The position numbers were made by a program, and so were the translations under genes. A model generated the notes under the pieces. The model searched no databases. It saw nothing but the letters and a program-made list of their open reading frames with translations, and was not told the DNA's origin. 64,000 nucleotides of DNA. It comes from CAVZTX01 sp963778375 (GTDB lineage Bacteria > Chloroflexota > Ktedonobacteria > Ktedonobacterales > Ktedonobacteraceae). The stretch spans positions 248,001-312,000 of the forward strand of contig CAVZTX010000027.1 of the NCBI GenBank assembly GCA_963778375.1. Reading direction: 5' to 3'. Below, piece by piece: positions 34,710-44,385 of this stretch (within the stretch, counting starts at the first letter, position 1; each line of letters starts with the position of its first letter).

Positions 34710-35114
34710 GTGACAAAGCGTATCCTTGCTCTGGAAAAAGACCTCTTCTTCTCCGTGAAGATGCGCGATACACTACGTCATCACGAGATGGAAGTGACGA
34801 CAGTACGTACACTCCCTGCCTTCGAGCAGCAATTAGCAGCAGGTGGGGAAGAGCGACCTGCACTGGTCATTGTGAATACAGCGACTCAAGGGGTTGACTG
34901 GGAAGCTGCGATTCGCCAGGCGCGGGCGCATGATTTGCCGGTGCTGGCCTTTGGTTCGCACATGGATTTAGAGGCGCGAGAAAAAGCGCTTTCGGCGGGT
35001 GCTTTGCGTGTTGTCGCAAACTCCAAATTTACCAGCGATATGCCGGGACTGGTGCAGCGCATGCTCAGCGAATCGTCTGTCACACCCTCCGATGAAGAGG
35101 GCACAGGCGAGTAA
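34710..35114 (+). CDS. receiver-like protein lacking the phospho-acceptor Asp
   Basis: This 134-residue protein has the alternating strand-helix pattern of a response-regulator receiver (RILALEKDLFFSVKMRDTL, LVIVNTATQ, PVLAFGSHMDLEAREKALSA, GALRVVANSKF). Asn stands where the phosphorylated Asp is expected (VIVNTA), and the acidic pair is EK. It would act without phosphorylation or as a scaffold. No output domain. Confidence 0.7.
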   Translation: MTKRILALEKDLFFSVKMRDTLRHHEMEVTTVRTLPAFEQQLAAGGEERPALVIVNTATQGVDWEAAIRQARAHDLPVLAFGSHMDLEAREKALSAGALRVVANSKFTSDMPGLVQRMLSESSVTPSDEEGTGE

Positions 35115-35379
35115 GATCGCTTATTTTTCCCCTTTTACCTGCATCAGCGTAGAGCAATATTCCGTAAAATTCGACCGAATGGGATGAGTAATAAGCCTTG
35201 CCCCAATGGATGCTTCTGGTAAGGAACGGTTAAACGACGGTAGGTCCAACGATTGCGGAGAAAATCTTTATGGGAGCGGAGTTGAGGTTGCGGCAGGTGC
35301 CGCATACTTTGATAACGCGGACGATGTGCAATACGTCTGCTCATGCATTCTCCTTCAGTGCGAACAAACAGACAACACA
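35115..35379. other. gene-poor gap
   Basis: No frame here has a recognisable product or a convincing ribosome binding site. I see only a hairpin terminator at its right end. Confidence 0.5.
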
Positions 35380-35423
35380 AAAGAGGTCTTTCCTACTTAT
35401 ATATACGTTGGAAAGGCCTCTTT
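35380..35423 (-). terminator. terminator between IscA-type gene and upstream region
   Basis: AAAGAGGTCTTTCC (35380-35393) pairs with GGAAAGGCCTCTTT (35410-35423) with one mismatch across a 16-base A/T-rich loop. On the minus strand it follows the stop at 35452 and is followed by a short T run. Confidence 0.65.
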
Positions 35424-35451
35424 ATTCTCATACAACTTTGATGTTGGGGTA

Positions 35452-35853
35452 TTAGTGACCGCACCCGCAGCTACGAGCATCGCCACCGCCACCGGCAGTT
35501 TTGAAGGAATGACCGCACCCGCAGCTTGACACCGCATTGGGATTGTTGACGGTGAAACCTGCACCCATCAAACTGTCAACATAGTCAACTTCGCTGCCAG
35601 AGATATAACCCAGGCTCATCTCGTCCACTAGCACACTAAAATCACCCTGAGAGATGACGGTGTCGCCATCCTGCTCTTCGTCAAGGGTCATACCATACTG
35701 GAGACCCGAGCAACCACCACCGGCGACGAAGATGCGCAGAGCGAGGGTGGGATCATTTTCCTGCTTCAAAAGATCACGCACTTTGTCTGTGGCGGCGGGC
35801 GTCATAGAAATGAAGGTTGTTTCGACCGCCGTATCCTGGTTCTGCTCAATCAT
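35452..35853 (-). CDS. IscA/ErpA-type iron-sulfur cluster assembly protein
   Basis: This 133-residue A-type carrier has the three expected cysteines: GGGCSGLQYGM and the C-terminal SSCGCGHSF. The family normally ends soon after CGCG; here a Gly-rich tail adds a second SCGCGH at the very end, probably a small duplication. It moves or holds Fe-S clusters in the cytoplasm. Stand-alone gene. Confidence 0.9.
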   Translation of the reverse strand: MIEQNQDTAVETTFISMTPAATDKVRDLLKQENDPTLALRIFVAGGGCSGLQYGMTLDEEQDGDTVISQGDFSVLVDEMSLGYISGSEVDYVDSLMGAGFTVNNPNAVSSCGCGHSFKTAGGGGDARSCGCGH

Positions 35854-36021
35854 TATTTATGCCTCTCTAAGTCGGAGCATTTATTCTACTCCATGCTCAT
35901 TCAGTAGTATCCATCGGACGTAAATTACGTTTCCGCTTGTCAGTATTATATACTGTAAAAAGTGAAGCGTCAAGGACTGGCACAGCCTGATATAGTAGGG
36001 GCTGGGCTTGCCCCTGCCCTG

Positions 36022-37650
36022 CTATTCAGCTTGTTGATAGGCAAATTGCTGCTGCACCCGTATCACATTCGTCAGCAAAGCTGGAACATCGGGATGGGAG
36101 CCAAACAGAAAATCGGTACGGCGTTCGCGACCCGCGGCAATGCGAGCAATAACATCGGGAGTTGATCGACCTAGCGCCATCAGGTGCGCACCAAGTGCAC
36201 TGATAATAGCCGTTGCAAACGACGTTCCGCTCCAGTCCGCCCAACCAGACGTATTTTGCTCGCCACCTGGGAAACTGGGCGAAATATAGATCCCTCGCAC
36301 CGCATCTGGCAATCTATTTGCATCTACCGATCCATAACCGTCGCCACCAAAGGTTGCAACACCTGCATTCAGTGGAGGCATACACGCCATATTAGCATAG
36401 CGTGCCGGAGCAAAACGGCTGTTGACCGAGGTCACACTCAATGTCGTCTCATAACGTGCGGGAGCGCGTGGTGGCTGTGGCGGCAGACCTTGCTTGTTGA
36501 CATGCATTGAATCGTTACCGGCAGCAGCTACTATTAACGCACCATGCGCATAGAGGCTTTCAAAAAGCAGGCGCAATCCCTCTTCGATATATGCCAGAAC
36601 GCGTGTCACTCGCGACAACTGCGCGCTTGGCCACTGTCGATTATCAAACCAGATATAAGGAAGACGGCGAATATCAGGCATAACCGTCAGGCTGAGGTTG
36701 ATGACGAGGCGGCGAATAGTCCCTGAAACAAGCTCCTGTTCCAGGTCGGTCAACGCAGCAAAAAGATTGTACAGGTCACCACCCCCGAAATCATCGAGCA
36801 CGCAAATCAGCCGGATGCGTGCTCCTGGCGCAATATCGCGAATCAGTCCGGACACAAAAAGACCATGATCCGGCATCGAGTAATAGCGCGCTTCACCATA
36901 ATTGTCACGTCCGGTACATACATCCCTTATTACTGGATAGCGGCCGTACTCAATTTCAAACGAGCCATTTTCGCTGCTCAACTCATTGGCAAGCTGCCGC
37001 AATAACACATTGTCAAACTGTTCTGCGGCAGCCAGTAACTGATTCTGGGGCTGAGCAGTATCCAGCACAGCAACGATAACCTCTTCAGCTTGCTTCGGAT
37101 CAAGCGGAATACCTGACTCAAGCAATGAGACATGCCAGCCTGCCGGAGAATTTCCCGGTGGCTGAATAGTTAGCCTGGGGGCTGGTCGAGGAAGCGAAGC
37201 AGGTCCACCCTCACCATAAAGCAAGGGAGCAGCCGTAACCAACCAGTTTGGCATCGCGGAGACAACTTGCAGTCCGGCCTGCACCAGTTGCTCAAGTTTT
37301 CCCTGGAGATATGAAATGGCCATTGGTACCGGATCCCGAACCGTGGGATCTGCATGGCGTACATGAAAGAAGATGGCAATCAGCGGTTGTTGTCTATGCA
37401 AGCCAAAAATAAATGAACGACGACGCACGGTTTGCCCATTCCGCCACCGGCTGCTGGTGCCATAAGGCTCTAAAGCAAGTTTATATTGTCCAAGCAACGA
37501 GTTCAACTGGGCACGTATCTGTTCCACCAGTGCATCCTGCGCATCTGCAACTGGACGCCGGTGTAGTCGAACTACTACCACCATCTCACCCGGTATCCAA
37601 TGAAACAACCCCTCAGGTGCCCCCGTTGACTCAATGGAATTACGAGACAT
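36022..37650 (-). CDS. S8 family subtilisin-like serine peptidase
   Basis: This 542-residue protein has a catalytic Asp in VAVLDTAQP (about residue 197), His in PDHGLFVSGL (about 262) and Ser in WSGTSFATAI (about 475). The oxyanion Asn lies in VAAAGNDSMH. There is no signal peptide; the N-terminal 180 residues are an unrecognised domain (EMVVVVRLHRRPVADAQDAL onwards) that might be a propeptide or a targeting module. Likely cytoplasmic or exported by another route. Confidence 0.87.
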   Translation of the reverse strand: MSRNSIESTGAPEGLFHWIPGEMVVVVRLHRRPVADAQDALVEQIRAQLNSLLGQYKLALEPYGTSSRWRNGQTVRRRSFIFGLHRQQPLIAIFFHVRHADPTVRDPVPMAISYLQGKLEQLVQAGLQVVSAMPNWLVTAAPLLYGEGGPASLPRPAPRLTIQPPGNSPAGWHVSLLESGIPLDPKQAEEVIVAVLDTAQPQNQLLAAAEQFDNVLLRQLANELSSENGSFEIEYGRYPVIRDVCTGRDNYGEARYYSMPDHGLFVSGLIRDIAPGARIRLICVLDDFGGGDLYNLFAALTDLEQELVSGTIRRLVINLSLTVMPDIRRLPYIWFDNRQWPSAQLSRVTRVLAYIEEGLRLLFESLYAHGALIVAAAGNDSMHVNKQGLPPQPPRAPARYETTLSVTSVNSRFAPARYANMACMPPLNAGVATFGGDGYGSVDANRLPDAVRGIYISPSFPGGEQNTSGWADWSGTSFATAIISALGAHLMALGRSTPDVIARIAAGRERRTDFLFGSHPDVPALLTNVIRVQQQFAYQQAE

Positions 37651-37855
37651 GCATATTTCCCCCTAGACGAAGTGCGTTTTGTGAATGCCTAACCCTTAGT
37701 GTTGCTGCTCGTACAAATGCAGAATAAATTGAAGCGAATGCTCTTGCCAACACGCATTATAGCTGATCTCAGTCCAACTAGCAATCAGCAAAACTTCGGG
37801 TCAGACATTTGTTATAATGCAGACAAAACAGTTAGCTACATAAGGAGACCATAAC

Positions 37856-38965
37856 ATGCACTCGAATTCCGAACATCTCAATAATACACTCATCGAACTC
37901 GTAGGCATCCCCAGTACATCCGGCCATGAAGAACACATTCGCAGCTTTCTAGAGCACCGACTAAAACAACTGGGACTCACCACACAAGTTGATAGCGCAG
38001 GCAATTTAATTGCCACTCTTCCAGGCGAAGGTAAGCCACTCCTGCTCAATGCACATATGGACCGCGTACCGCCGGGCCTCGGTCACCGGCCAATCCTACG
38101 TGACGACGTACTCTACAGCGATGGCACAACAAACCTCGGTGCCGACGACGCAGCCGGAATCGCCATCATTCTGGAAGTATTGACGCATGTCACCGAGCAG
38201 CAACTACCGCATCCACCAATAGTTGCCGTTTTCACCGTTCAAGAAGAAGTTGGACTGCGTGGAGCTTCCGCCTTCGACCCCACTCCCTGGCATGTAACGG
38301 ATGGCATTGTCTTTGATAACGCCTTTGAAGCAGGCGTCGTCGTCTCTCAGGCCGCCAACCATGAGGCATTTGACATCACGATCACAGGCCGTACAGGCCA
38401 TCCCGGCAAAGACCTCACGCATACAGTAAACGCCATCGAGATATTTCGCGAAGCAAACTACCCACATGGATCGCTTGCAAATGACCAGACGCGCATCCTC
38501 ATCAGCCGCATCACTGGTGGGAGTGCCCGCAACGCCATACCGGCCATCGTCCAACTCCAGGGTGAAATACGCAGCTTCGAACCTCTAGAGGCCCGCCAAC
38601 GTTATATTGCGGCCCTACGCACCACCTTCGAGCAAGCAGCACAACGCCATGGCGGCACCGTCGAAATTCGCTTTGATTCGCACTGCACAAACTATACACT
38701 GAGCAACGACGAACCACTCCTCAACACCTATCGCACAGTCCTGTCACAACGCGGGGCAGAACTCCAGATGCGACCAACATTCATTGGCAGCGATACCAGT
38801 GGCTTCCGTCCTCGTGTCAAAGCCTTCACGCTCTCAACCGGAGCCGTCAACGAACACTCCACAGAAGAATATGTCCCACTGAAACCCCTGGAACAGATAG
38901 TGCAAGATACGTTAGAAATTCTGCGTATTTGGCACCTTCCTACACCCTCCACTCGTGTATCTTAG
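37856..38965 (+). CDS. M20-type metallopeptidase (peptidase T-like)
   Basis: This 369-residue protein shows the di-zinc site of M20 enzymes: NAHMDRVPPG (His, Asp), TTNLGADDAAGIAI (bridging Asp), TVQEEVGLRGA (catalytic and ligand Glu) and a C-terminal His in VNEHSTEEYV. The lid domain begins near ITITGRTGHPGKDLTHTVNA. It resembles the PepT/YqjE group of tripeptidases. AAGGAG precedes ATG 37856. Confidence 0.87.
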   Translation: MHSNSEHLNNTLIELVGIPSTSGHEEHIRSFLEHRLKQLGLTTQVDSAGNLIATLPGEGKPLLLNAHMDRVPPGLGHRPILRDDVLYSDGTTNLGADDAAGIAIILEVLTHVTEQQLPHPPIVAVFTVQEEVGLRGASAFDPTPWHVTDGIVFDNAFEAGVVVSQAANHEAFDITITGRTGHPGKDLTHTVNAIEIFREANYPHGSLANDQTRILISRITGGSARNAIPAIVQLQGEIRSFEPLEARQRYIAALRTTFEQAAQRHGGTVEIRFDSHCTNYTLSNDEPLLNTYRTVLSQRGAELQMRPTFIGSDTSGFRPRVKAFTLSTGAVNEHSTEEYVPLKPLEQIVQDTLEILRIWHLPTPSTRVS

Positions 38966-39024
38966 AGAGGCATCCAATTTGAACAAACTAACGTAGATAA
39001 ATGATCCCTGGAAGGGATTTCAAA

Positions 39025-40650
39025 ATGGCCGACAGTGTAGGACAGCAACTTGGCAATTATCGTTTAACTCGTCTGCTGGGACATGGTGGGTTCGCCAATG
39101 TCTACCTCGGCGAGCATATGTACCTCAATACAGAAGCTGCCATCAAAGTGCTACAAGTGCAACTTGGAGATGATGAACGCAATAGCTTCCTCGCCGAGGC
39201 CCGCACGATAGCACACCTGGTACATCCCCATATCGTACGCGTCCTGGATTTTGGCGTTGCGGGCTATATGCCTTTCCTGGTCATGGACTACGCTCCCAAC
39301 GGCACCTTGCGCGAACGTCATGTCAAAGGCGCAAGCCAGTACCTTTAACTACCATCCTATCTTATGTCAAGCAAATTGCCTCAGCCCTGCAATATGCACA
39401 CGATCAGAACCTCGTTCATCGCGATGTCAAACCAGGAAACATGTTAGTGGGAAGGAATGGAGAGATCCTACTGAGTGATTTCGGCACTGCCCTCATCGCT
39501 CAGAGTTCGCATTCTCAGAGCACGCAAGATACCGTAGGCACGATAGCCTATATGGCACCGGAGCAGATCGAGGGTAAGCCACGTGCAGCAAGTGACCAGT
39601 ACTCTTTAGGCATCGTTGTGTACGAATGGTTATGCGGAGAACGTCCTTTCCAAGGATCGCTGACAGAAATTGTCACCCAGCAGTTAGCTGTCCCTCCTCC
39701 ATCTCTTGCATGCGAAAGTCACATCTATCTCACCTGAAGTCGAAAATGTCGTAATCAAAGCGCTTGCCAAGGACCCGCACGCACGCTTCCCAAGTGTAGA
39801 AGCGTTTGCCGACGCCTTGGAACAGGCTTCAAAATCCGAGCATTCAACTCCGAGGGCACTATGGGCTACCGCCCCAACTTCGCCCAGGTATTCGCCTCCA
39901 CAACCCACTACAACTTCATCTCCACCGCTTCCTTCAGGACAGCCAGCGATGGTTTTACCTTCATCACAACAATCTAGCATGGCCACACAACAATTTGCAA
40001 TGCAACCTCGCGCTGCCAATAACTATCGTGCCTGGCGTAAACCGCTAGCAGAATCACCCAGTGGAAAGCTTTTTCCCACTCGTGATTGGCGCAACAAAAC
40101 TTCAGGGAAAATCTTCGGTCTACGCCAGTTCATAGCCATGATATTTGGCGCAGCACTCTATGCAGGCGTCGGCTACTTCATCAACATACTGTCTCTCCAG
40201 CAGCAAAGCTTTGCCAGTTACGCCTTGTTTGATGTCTCAGTTGTCATTCCCATGTTTTTCGGAGTTGTCTTTGGTCCCTTCGTCGGGCTTGTCACAGGCA
40301 TTGGTTACTTCCTTGGTCACTATCTGAGCGGCTCTCCCTTCTACTGGTACAATGGAATAGGTATCGCTCTGACCGGCTTAGTTGCCGGCCTTGCCTGGCT
40401 TCAAACACGAGGGCACTATAATAGTACCCGTTCCATCGTAATAGCGGAATTTTTCGCCGCTATGGGCGTGATCGTTGGTGAAGGTTTCGCTGACTGCGGC
40501 AGTGTTGGAGTTGCACAATATCCCTTCCTGGCAGCGGCAGGCAACTTTCTCATTTTCTCTCTTTATGAGCTTCTCTTTGGCCTGATCCTGCTCCCTATCC
40601 TGCTCAGCGTCTACAACGCCATAGCCAGGCCCCGGCTTACTGCACGTTAA
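39025..40650 (+). pseudogene. Ser/Thr kinase fused to ECF S-component-like domain, frameshifted twice
   Basis: The first part (from ATG 39025, GGAAGGGA upstream) runs through GHGGFANVYLGEHMYLN to KGASQYL and a stop at 39348. One base is missing near 39337; correcting it gives VPLTTILSYVKQIAS and then LVHRDVKPGNMLVGRNGE. Near 39704 one extra T (TCTCTTGCATGCG) ends the frame at 39737; removing it gives LHAKVTSISPEVENVV. The last part (to 40650) has a P/S/T-rich linker and six membrane helices with VVIPMFFGVVFGPFVGLVTG and WYNGIGIALTGLVAGLAW, the pattern of ECF transporter substrate-binding subunits. The intact paralogue starts at 41573. Confidence 0.82.
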
Positions 40651-40739
40651 CGGTCGCCGTCATACTGGTCTTTGAATAAGGTACAGAAGGCTTCAATATC
40701 GTTCAAAGCGAGCAAAAAGGCTGGCTAGTCATGTTCTGA

Positions 40740-41123
40740 CTATTCTGACTCTCTACGATGACGAATGGGTATGCTTTCTTGCTCAACATGGTCAGGATAG
40801 ATCGTGGTGACCCGGCTTGAGAGTCGATCCTGATGGGTACGGATAGCTTGAAGCGTACTCTCAATCTGCTGAACACGGGGCATCCTGACAAGTCCAAAAC
40901 GAAGCCAGATGAGACCATGGGTTTGGTGATTCTCTCTGAGGATGTGCCTCTGAAGGTCTTTATCATTGGTCAGGATGATGGCTCCTTCCTGCCATGCCAG
41001 GCGGAGCAGAGCAATATCATCAAGCTCACGGTTTATATCGGCGACCCACAGCACGTCATGCCCCTCTGTACGCAGGCGATCAATGATTCGCCGATCAATG
41101 TTCACATCTGCCAGCAACTTCAT
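40740..41123 (-). CDS. DUF5615 PIN-like toxin
   Basis: This 127-residue protein begins MKLLADVNIDRRIIDRLRTE and has TNDKDLQRHIL, the Asp-containing motifs of DUF5615 PIN-like ribonucleases. It follows and overlaps a DUF433 gene by four bases, the standard antitoxin-toxin layout. Confidence 0.85.
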   Translation of the reverse strand: MKLLADVNIDRRIIDRLRTEGHDVLWVADINRELDDIALLRLAWQEGAIILTNDKDLQRHILRENHQTHGLIWLRFGLVRMPRVQQIESTLQAIRTHQDRLSSRVTTIYPDHVEQESIPIRHRRESE

Positions 41124-41416
41124 GAGACAGCGCGCTCTTTATCATCTGAAGAGCTAGGGGGATTGGCAGCAAGCCGTGCAGCGTACTCGATCGCGGCGAT
41201 AATGTCTTCAGGCGTCAGGAACGGGTAGGCATCAAGCAAGTCGTCAGGCGTATAGCCACTGGCAAGATTTTGGAGGATGGTCTCAACACTCAGACGGGTG
41301 CCTTCTATCACCGGCTTGCCATAGAGGATGCCTGGCTTACTCACAATACGAGGATAGAGGTGCCGTGTTTGATCAGTGTTCGTGCTCTCACCGTGGTTCA
41401 TTTTTGTCTCCTCCAT
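41120..41416 (-). CDS. DUF433 antitoxin
   Basis: This 98-residue protein has GILYGKPVIEGTRLSVETIL and GYTPDDLLDAYPFLTPEDI, the winged-helix-like DUF433 domain. It pairs with the DUF5615 toxin downstream. Both ATG 41416 (AGGAG upstream) and ATG 41401 (GGAGG upstream) are good starts. Confidence 0.87.
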   Translation of the reverse strand: MEETKMNHGESTNTDQTRHLYPRIVSKPGILYGKPVIEGTRLSVETILQNLASGYTPDDLLDAYPFLTPEDIIAAIEYAARLAANPPSSSDDKERAVS

Positions 41417-41572
41417 ACCTTTCTCCTCGTACTCTACCCTGTCTCAACAGTCTTGTCAACTTCTCTCTACATGGGAGTTCCACCAATCTCCTTGACAACC
41501 CCATTCTATGCCCCTACAATTAACCCACCAATGAGTTACTGGGTAATTCGCTCCTCAAGGAGAGAGGTTTTC

Positions 41573-43777
41573 ATGATCAACCGTCTGGGCGAACAGATTG
41601 GCAACTATCGCCTGGTTCGTAAAATAGGGCAAGGAGGGTTCGCAGAGGTCTATCTCGGCGAACACATCTACCTGCGGACGCAAGCCGCCATCAAAATCCT
41701 GCACATGCGGCTTGCGGAACACGATATGCAAAGTTTCCTCACCGAAGCGCGCATAATCGCCCATCTTATCCACCTTAATATCGTGCGTGTCATAGACTTC
41801 GGTGTCGAACATGAAATCCCTTTCCTGGTCATGGATTATGCTCCCAATGGCACGCTGCGCCAGCACTACCCAACCGGCTCCCGCCTGCTACCCAATGATA
41901 TCGTATCTTATGTCAATCAGATCGCCTCGGCCTTACAGTATGCGCACGATCAAAAGCTCATTCACCGCGATATCAAACCGGAAAACATGCTCGTGGGTCG
42001 CAACAATACAATCCTACTCAGCGACTTTGGTATCGCTCTCGTTGCCCAGAGTTCGCGCTACCAGAGCACTCAGGAGGTTGTGGGTACAGTAGCATATATG
42101 GCACCAGAGCAAATCCAGGGCAAAGCCCGCCCGGCTAGCGACCAATATTCACTTGGCATCGTCGTCTACGAATGGCTCAGTGGCAACCGCCCCTTTCATG
42201 GGTCTTTTACCGAGTTATGCACCCAGCAGATATACGCAACCCCTCCACCTCTGCGTGAAAAAGTGCCAACAATCTCCCCGCTTGTTGAGCAAGTGGTACA
42301 AAGAGCGCTCTCGAAAGACCCGCACCAACGCTTCGCAACCATCCAGGACTTTGCCAGCGCCTTTGAGCATGCCTCCCAGTTCCAGCAGGCCATGCACTTG
42401 CCATTAACCCCTAATCCACAAATTTCATCACCACAATACGACCGATCTCCTCAACGCCTCTCTCAATTTGCCACCATTTCACAGTTTACTTCAACGCAGC
42501 CTCCCGGAACAATACCTCTTCCACAGAAGACGAGCGATCCATCCCGTAGAAGCCAATTTATCTCGCCTACTGCTGATGTATTGCCTTTCTCGCATCAACC
42601 ACAAGTAGATATGGAGAGCCAGCACACAACCGCCCCAGTATTTCCAACATATCCGTTACAACAACCCATAAGTGGCCCTTCATTCTCCATACAGCCATCT
42701 GGAAACCCTTCACCATCTTTATCAGAGCCACATGTGATCACACCCCCCTTGTCACAACAACCCATGGGCTTTTCCTCATCCCTCCCGCAACAACCTGTGA
42801 TAGGCTCGCCATACCCGCCACAACAACCTAAGGCAGGTACATTGTACCCACCATCACAGCCGTCTGCCGATTTCTCGCCATACCCACAACAGCAATCTAC
42901 GGGAAACGCACCATACATCCAGCCACAGCCCTCTATGATGGCAGCATTTCCCCCATCACAATATCCCGGAACTGCCCCTTCTATAGGCACAAGACCTGCG
43001 TTTAATAATAGTTATCCAGCCAATGAATCACCAGCGGCAGATTCACCTTCTCTATGGTCAAGGCTTACCGCACCTCGGCCAGCGGTCACTGCCAGCAAGG
43101 TGCGAGTATGGAGCATCCGTATACCTCAAATTGTGGCAGTGCTTATCGGAGCGTCCCTCTTCGGCGCACTCAGCCACGTAATCGCCTACTGGTCCTTCAA
43201 TACGAGCGGCAGTAATTTCCTGAACAATAGCTTCGTTCTTCCGGCTATTGTCATCTCCCTATTCTTCGGAGCGCTCTTCGGTCCCTGGGTCGGGGCCATT
43301 ACGGGAGGACTTGGTGCCTTCATCGGCGACTACATGTTCGTGTTTTATCTCGATCACTATGCCAGCGCCTCTATCCTCAATAACGGCATCTGGCATGGCT
43401 CTCCTCTGACCAACGTCTCTCTCTGGCTCGGTTTCATCCCTGGCACCAATACAAACTGGATATGGATATTGAGCAACGCCTTCATCGGTTTCATTGCCGG
43501 TCTTGCCATGATCTTCACACGAGGAAGATACGTCACATTCGGCAGGATCGCCCTGGCAGAACTCTTCAGTTCCATCGCTATACTCGTTGGCCTCAGTCTC
43601 CTTATCATCAGCAACGCCTGGCATCCTGACATTCCCTATTACAATCTCATCCATTCCTCGACGGATACATTGAATATAGGATTCACGTATATCATTCTAC
43701 CCACTCTGGCCCTTGCCTTAACAGCGCTTTCATTTCTGCTCCCTCTCACTAACGCATTTACACGGGCAAGGGAATAG
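41573..43777 (+). CDS. Ser/Thr kinase fused to ECF S-component-like membrane domain
   Basis: The protein has 734 residues. The kinase domain (about 10-275) has IGQGGFAEVYLGEH, AIKILHM, LIHRDIKPENML, LSDFGIALVA and MAPEQIQGKA, so it looks active. A 230-residue linker is rich in Pro, Gln and Ser. The C-terminal about 210 residues hold six membrane helices with VLPAIVISLFFGALFGPWVG and SNAFIGFIAGLAMIFTRGR, resembling vitamin-binding S components of ECF transporters. It could sense a small molecule and signal through the kinase (inference). AAGGAGAG precedes ATG 41573; an upstream start in the same frame would run through the TA pair. It is a paralogue of the broken gene at 39025. Confidence 0.85.
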   Translation: MINRLGEQIGNYRLVRKIGQGGFAEVYLGEHIYLRTQAAIKILHMRLAEHDMQSFLTEARIIAHLIHLNIVRVIDFGVEHEIPFLVMDYAPNGTLRQHYPTGSRLLPNDIVSYVNQIASALQYAHDQKLIHRDIKPENMLVGRNNTILLSDFGIALVAQSSRYQSTQEVVGTVAYMAPEQIQGKARPASDQYSLGIVVYEWLSGNRPFHGSFTELCTQQIYATPPPLREKVPTISPLVEQVVQRALSKDPHQRFATIQDFASAFEHASQFQQAMHLPLTPNPQISSPQYDRSPQRLSQFATISQFTSTQPPGTIPLPQKTSDPSRRSQFISPTADVLPFSHQPQVDMESQHTTAPVFPTYPLQQPISGPSFSIQPSGNPSPSLSEPHVITPPLSQQPMGFSSSLPQQPVIGSPYPPQQPKAGTLYPPSQPSADFSPYPQQQSTGNAPYIQPQPSMMAAFPPSQYPGTAPSIGTRPAFNNSYPANESPAADSPSLWSRLTAPRPAVTASKVRVWSIRIPQIVAVLIGASLFGALSHVIAYWSFNTSGSNFLNNSFVLPAIVISLFFGALFGPWVGAITGGLGAFIGDYMFVFYLDHYASASILNNGIWHGSPLTNVSLWLGFIPGTNTNWIWILSNAFIGFIAGLAMIFTRGRYVTFGRIALAELFSSIAILVGLSLLIISNAWHPDIPYYNLIHSSTDTLNIGFTYIILPTLALALTALSFLLPLTNAFTRARE

Positions 43778-44087
43778 GTTACACACATTTGTAAATTAAG
43801 AATAGCTCTGCATTTCACTCGCCAGGTTTAGGAAGTATGTGTGCTCTATGAAGAAAAAATGGTCTAAATCCAACGAGCAGGCCGACCTTTCATATCTTCG
43901 CAGGTTCAAGAAGATATACATAAGACGAATGGAAACTTGCGCAGACCACTCATGAGGCAAGTGTAGTCACGCGCAAACCATGCAGACTTTGCCAACTCAG
44001 GTAAGTTTTTAGATAGTAGTCGTTGTTTCCATAGAGGTGGAAGCTATAGCTCTTCTGGCTGCCTGTTGGGAAGCGCAACAATCCCAC
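43778..44087. other. gap without a clear gene
   Basis: A 35-codon frame starting MKKKWSKSNEQADL (about 43848) is present but has no ribosome binding site worth noting and no known relatives that I recognise. I see nothing else. Confidence 0.4.
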
Positions 44088-44309
44088 TCAAGATGCTACT
44101 TGATAGATCACAGGTTTATACTTAGGCGGGGGTATTGGTTTTCCTTCTGCAAGAGCTGCCTCAAGCCAGGCTGACTTAGCAATCAGAACTTCCTGAAGGG
44201 CCTCTTCAGGAGTCTCCCCGAAAGCAGAACAAAACCTTAAATCAGGAATATCTGCAATATATCCCTCGTCCTCTTCGCTGTAGAAGATGTTGATGTGGTA
44301 ATCTCTCAT
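44088..44309 (-). CDS. hicB: HicB-family antitoxin
   Basis: This 73-residue protein begins MRDYHINIFYSEEDEGYIAD and has ETPEEALQEVLIAKSAWLEA, the partial RNase H fold of HicB antitoxins. The C-terminal DNA-binding domain of longer HicB proteins is absent. It lies downstream of hicA with a duplicated fragment between. Confidence 0.88.
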   Translation of the reverse strand: MRDYHINIFYSEEDEGYIADIPDLRFCSAFGETPEEALQEVLIAKSAWLEAALAEGKPIPPPKYKPVIYQVAS

Positions 44310-44311
44310 AT

Positions 44312-44383
44312 CTAAATTATACGCCCCTGTGTATAAAGATACAAGGGTTTAGGGTAGAAGATGTTGAGGTGGTAATCATTCAT
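44312..44383 (-). pseudogene. duplicated hicB 5' fragment
   Basis: The frame MNDYHLNIFYPKPLYLYTQG repeats the first ten codons of hicB (MRDYHINIFY) and then runs to a stop one base before the hicB start. At DNA level about 36 bases (44281-44316 and 44355-44390) are near-identical. It is a local duplication scar between hicA and hicB. Confidence 0.75.
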
Positions 44384-44385
44384 AT

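Noticed and set aside
35144..35380. Leftward 78-codon frame in the gap before the IscA-type gene
   Set aside because: Basic, low-complexity product with no family likeness and overlap with the terminator region.
43259..43654. Leftward frame opposite the kinase-ECF gene
   Set aside because: Shadow of the membrane domain coding sequence; no ribosome site or motif.
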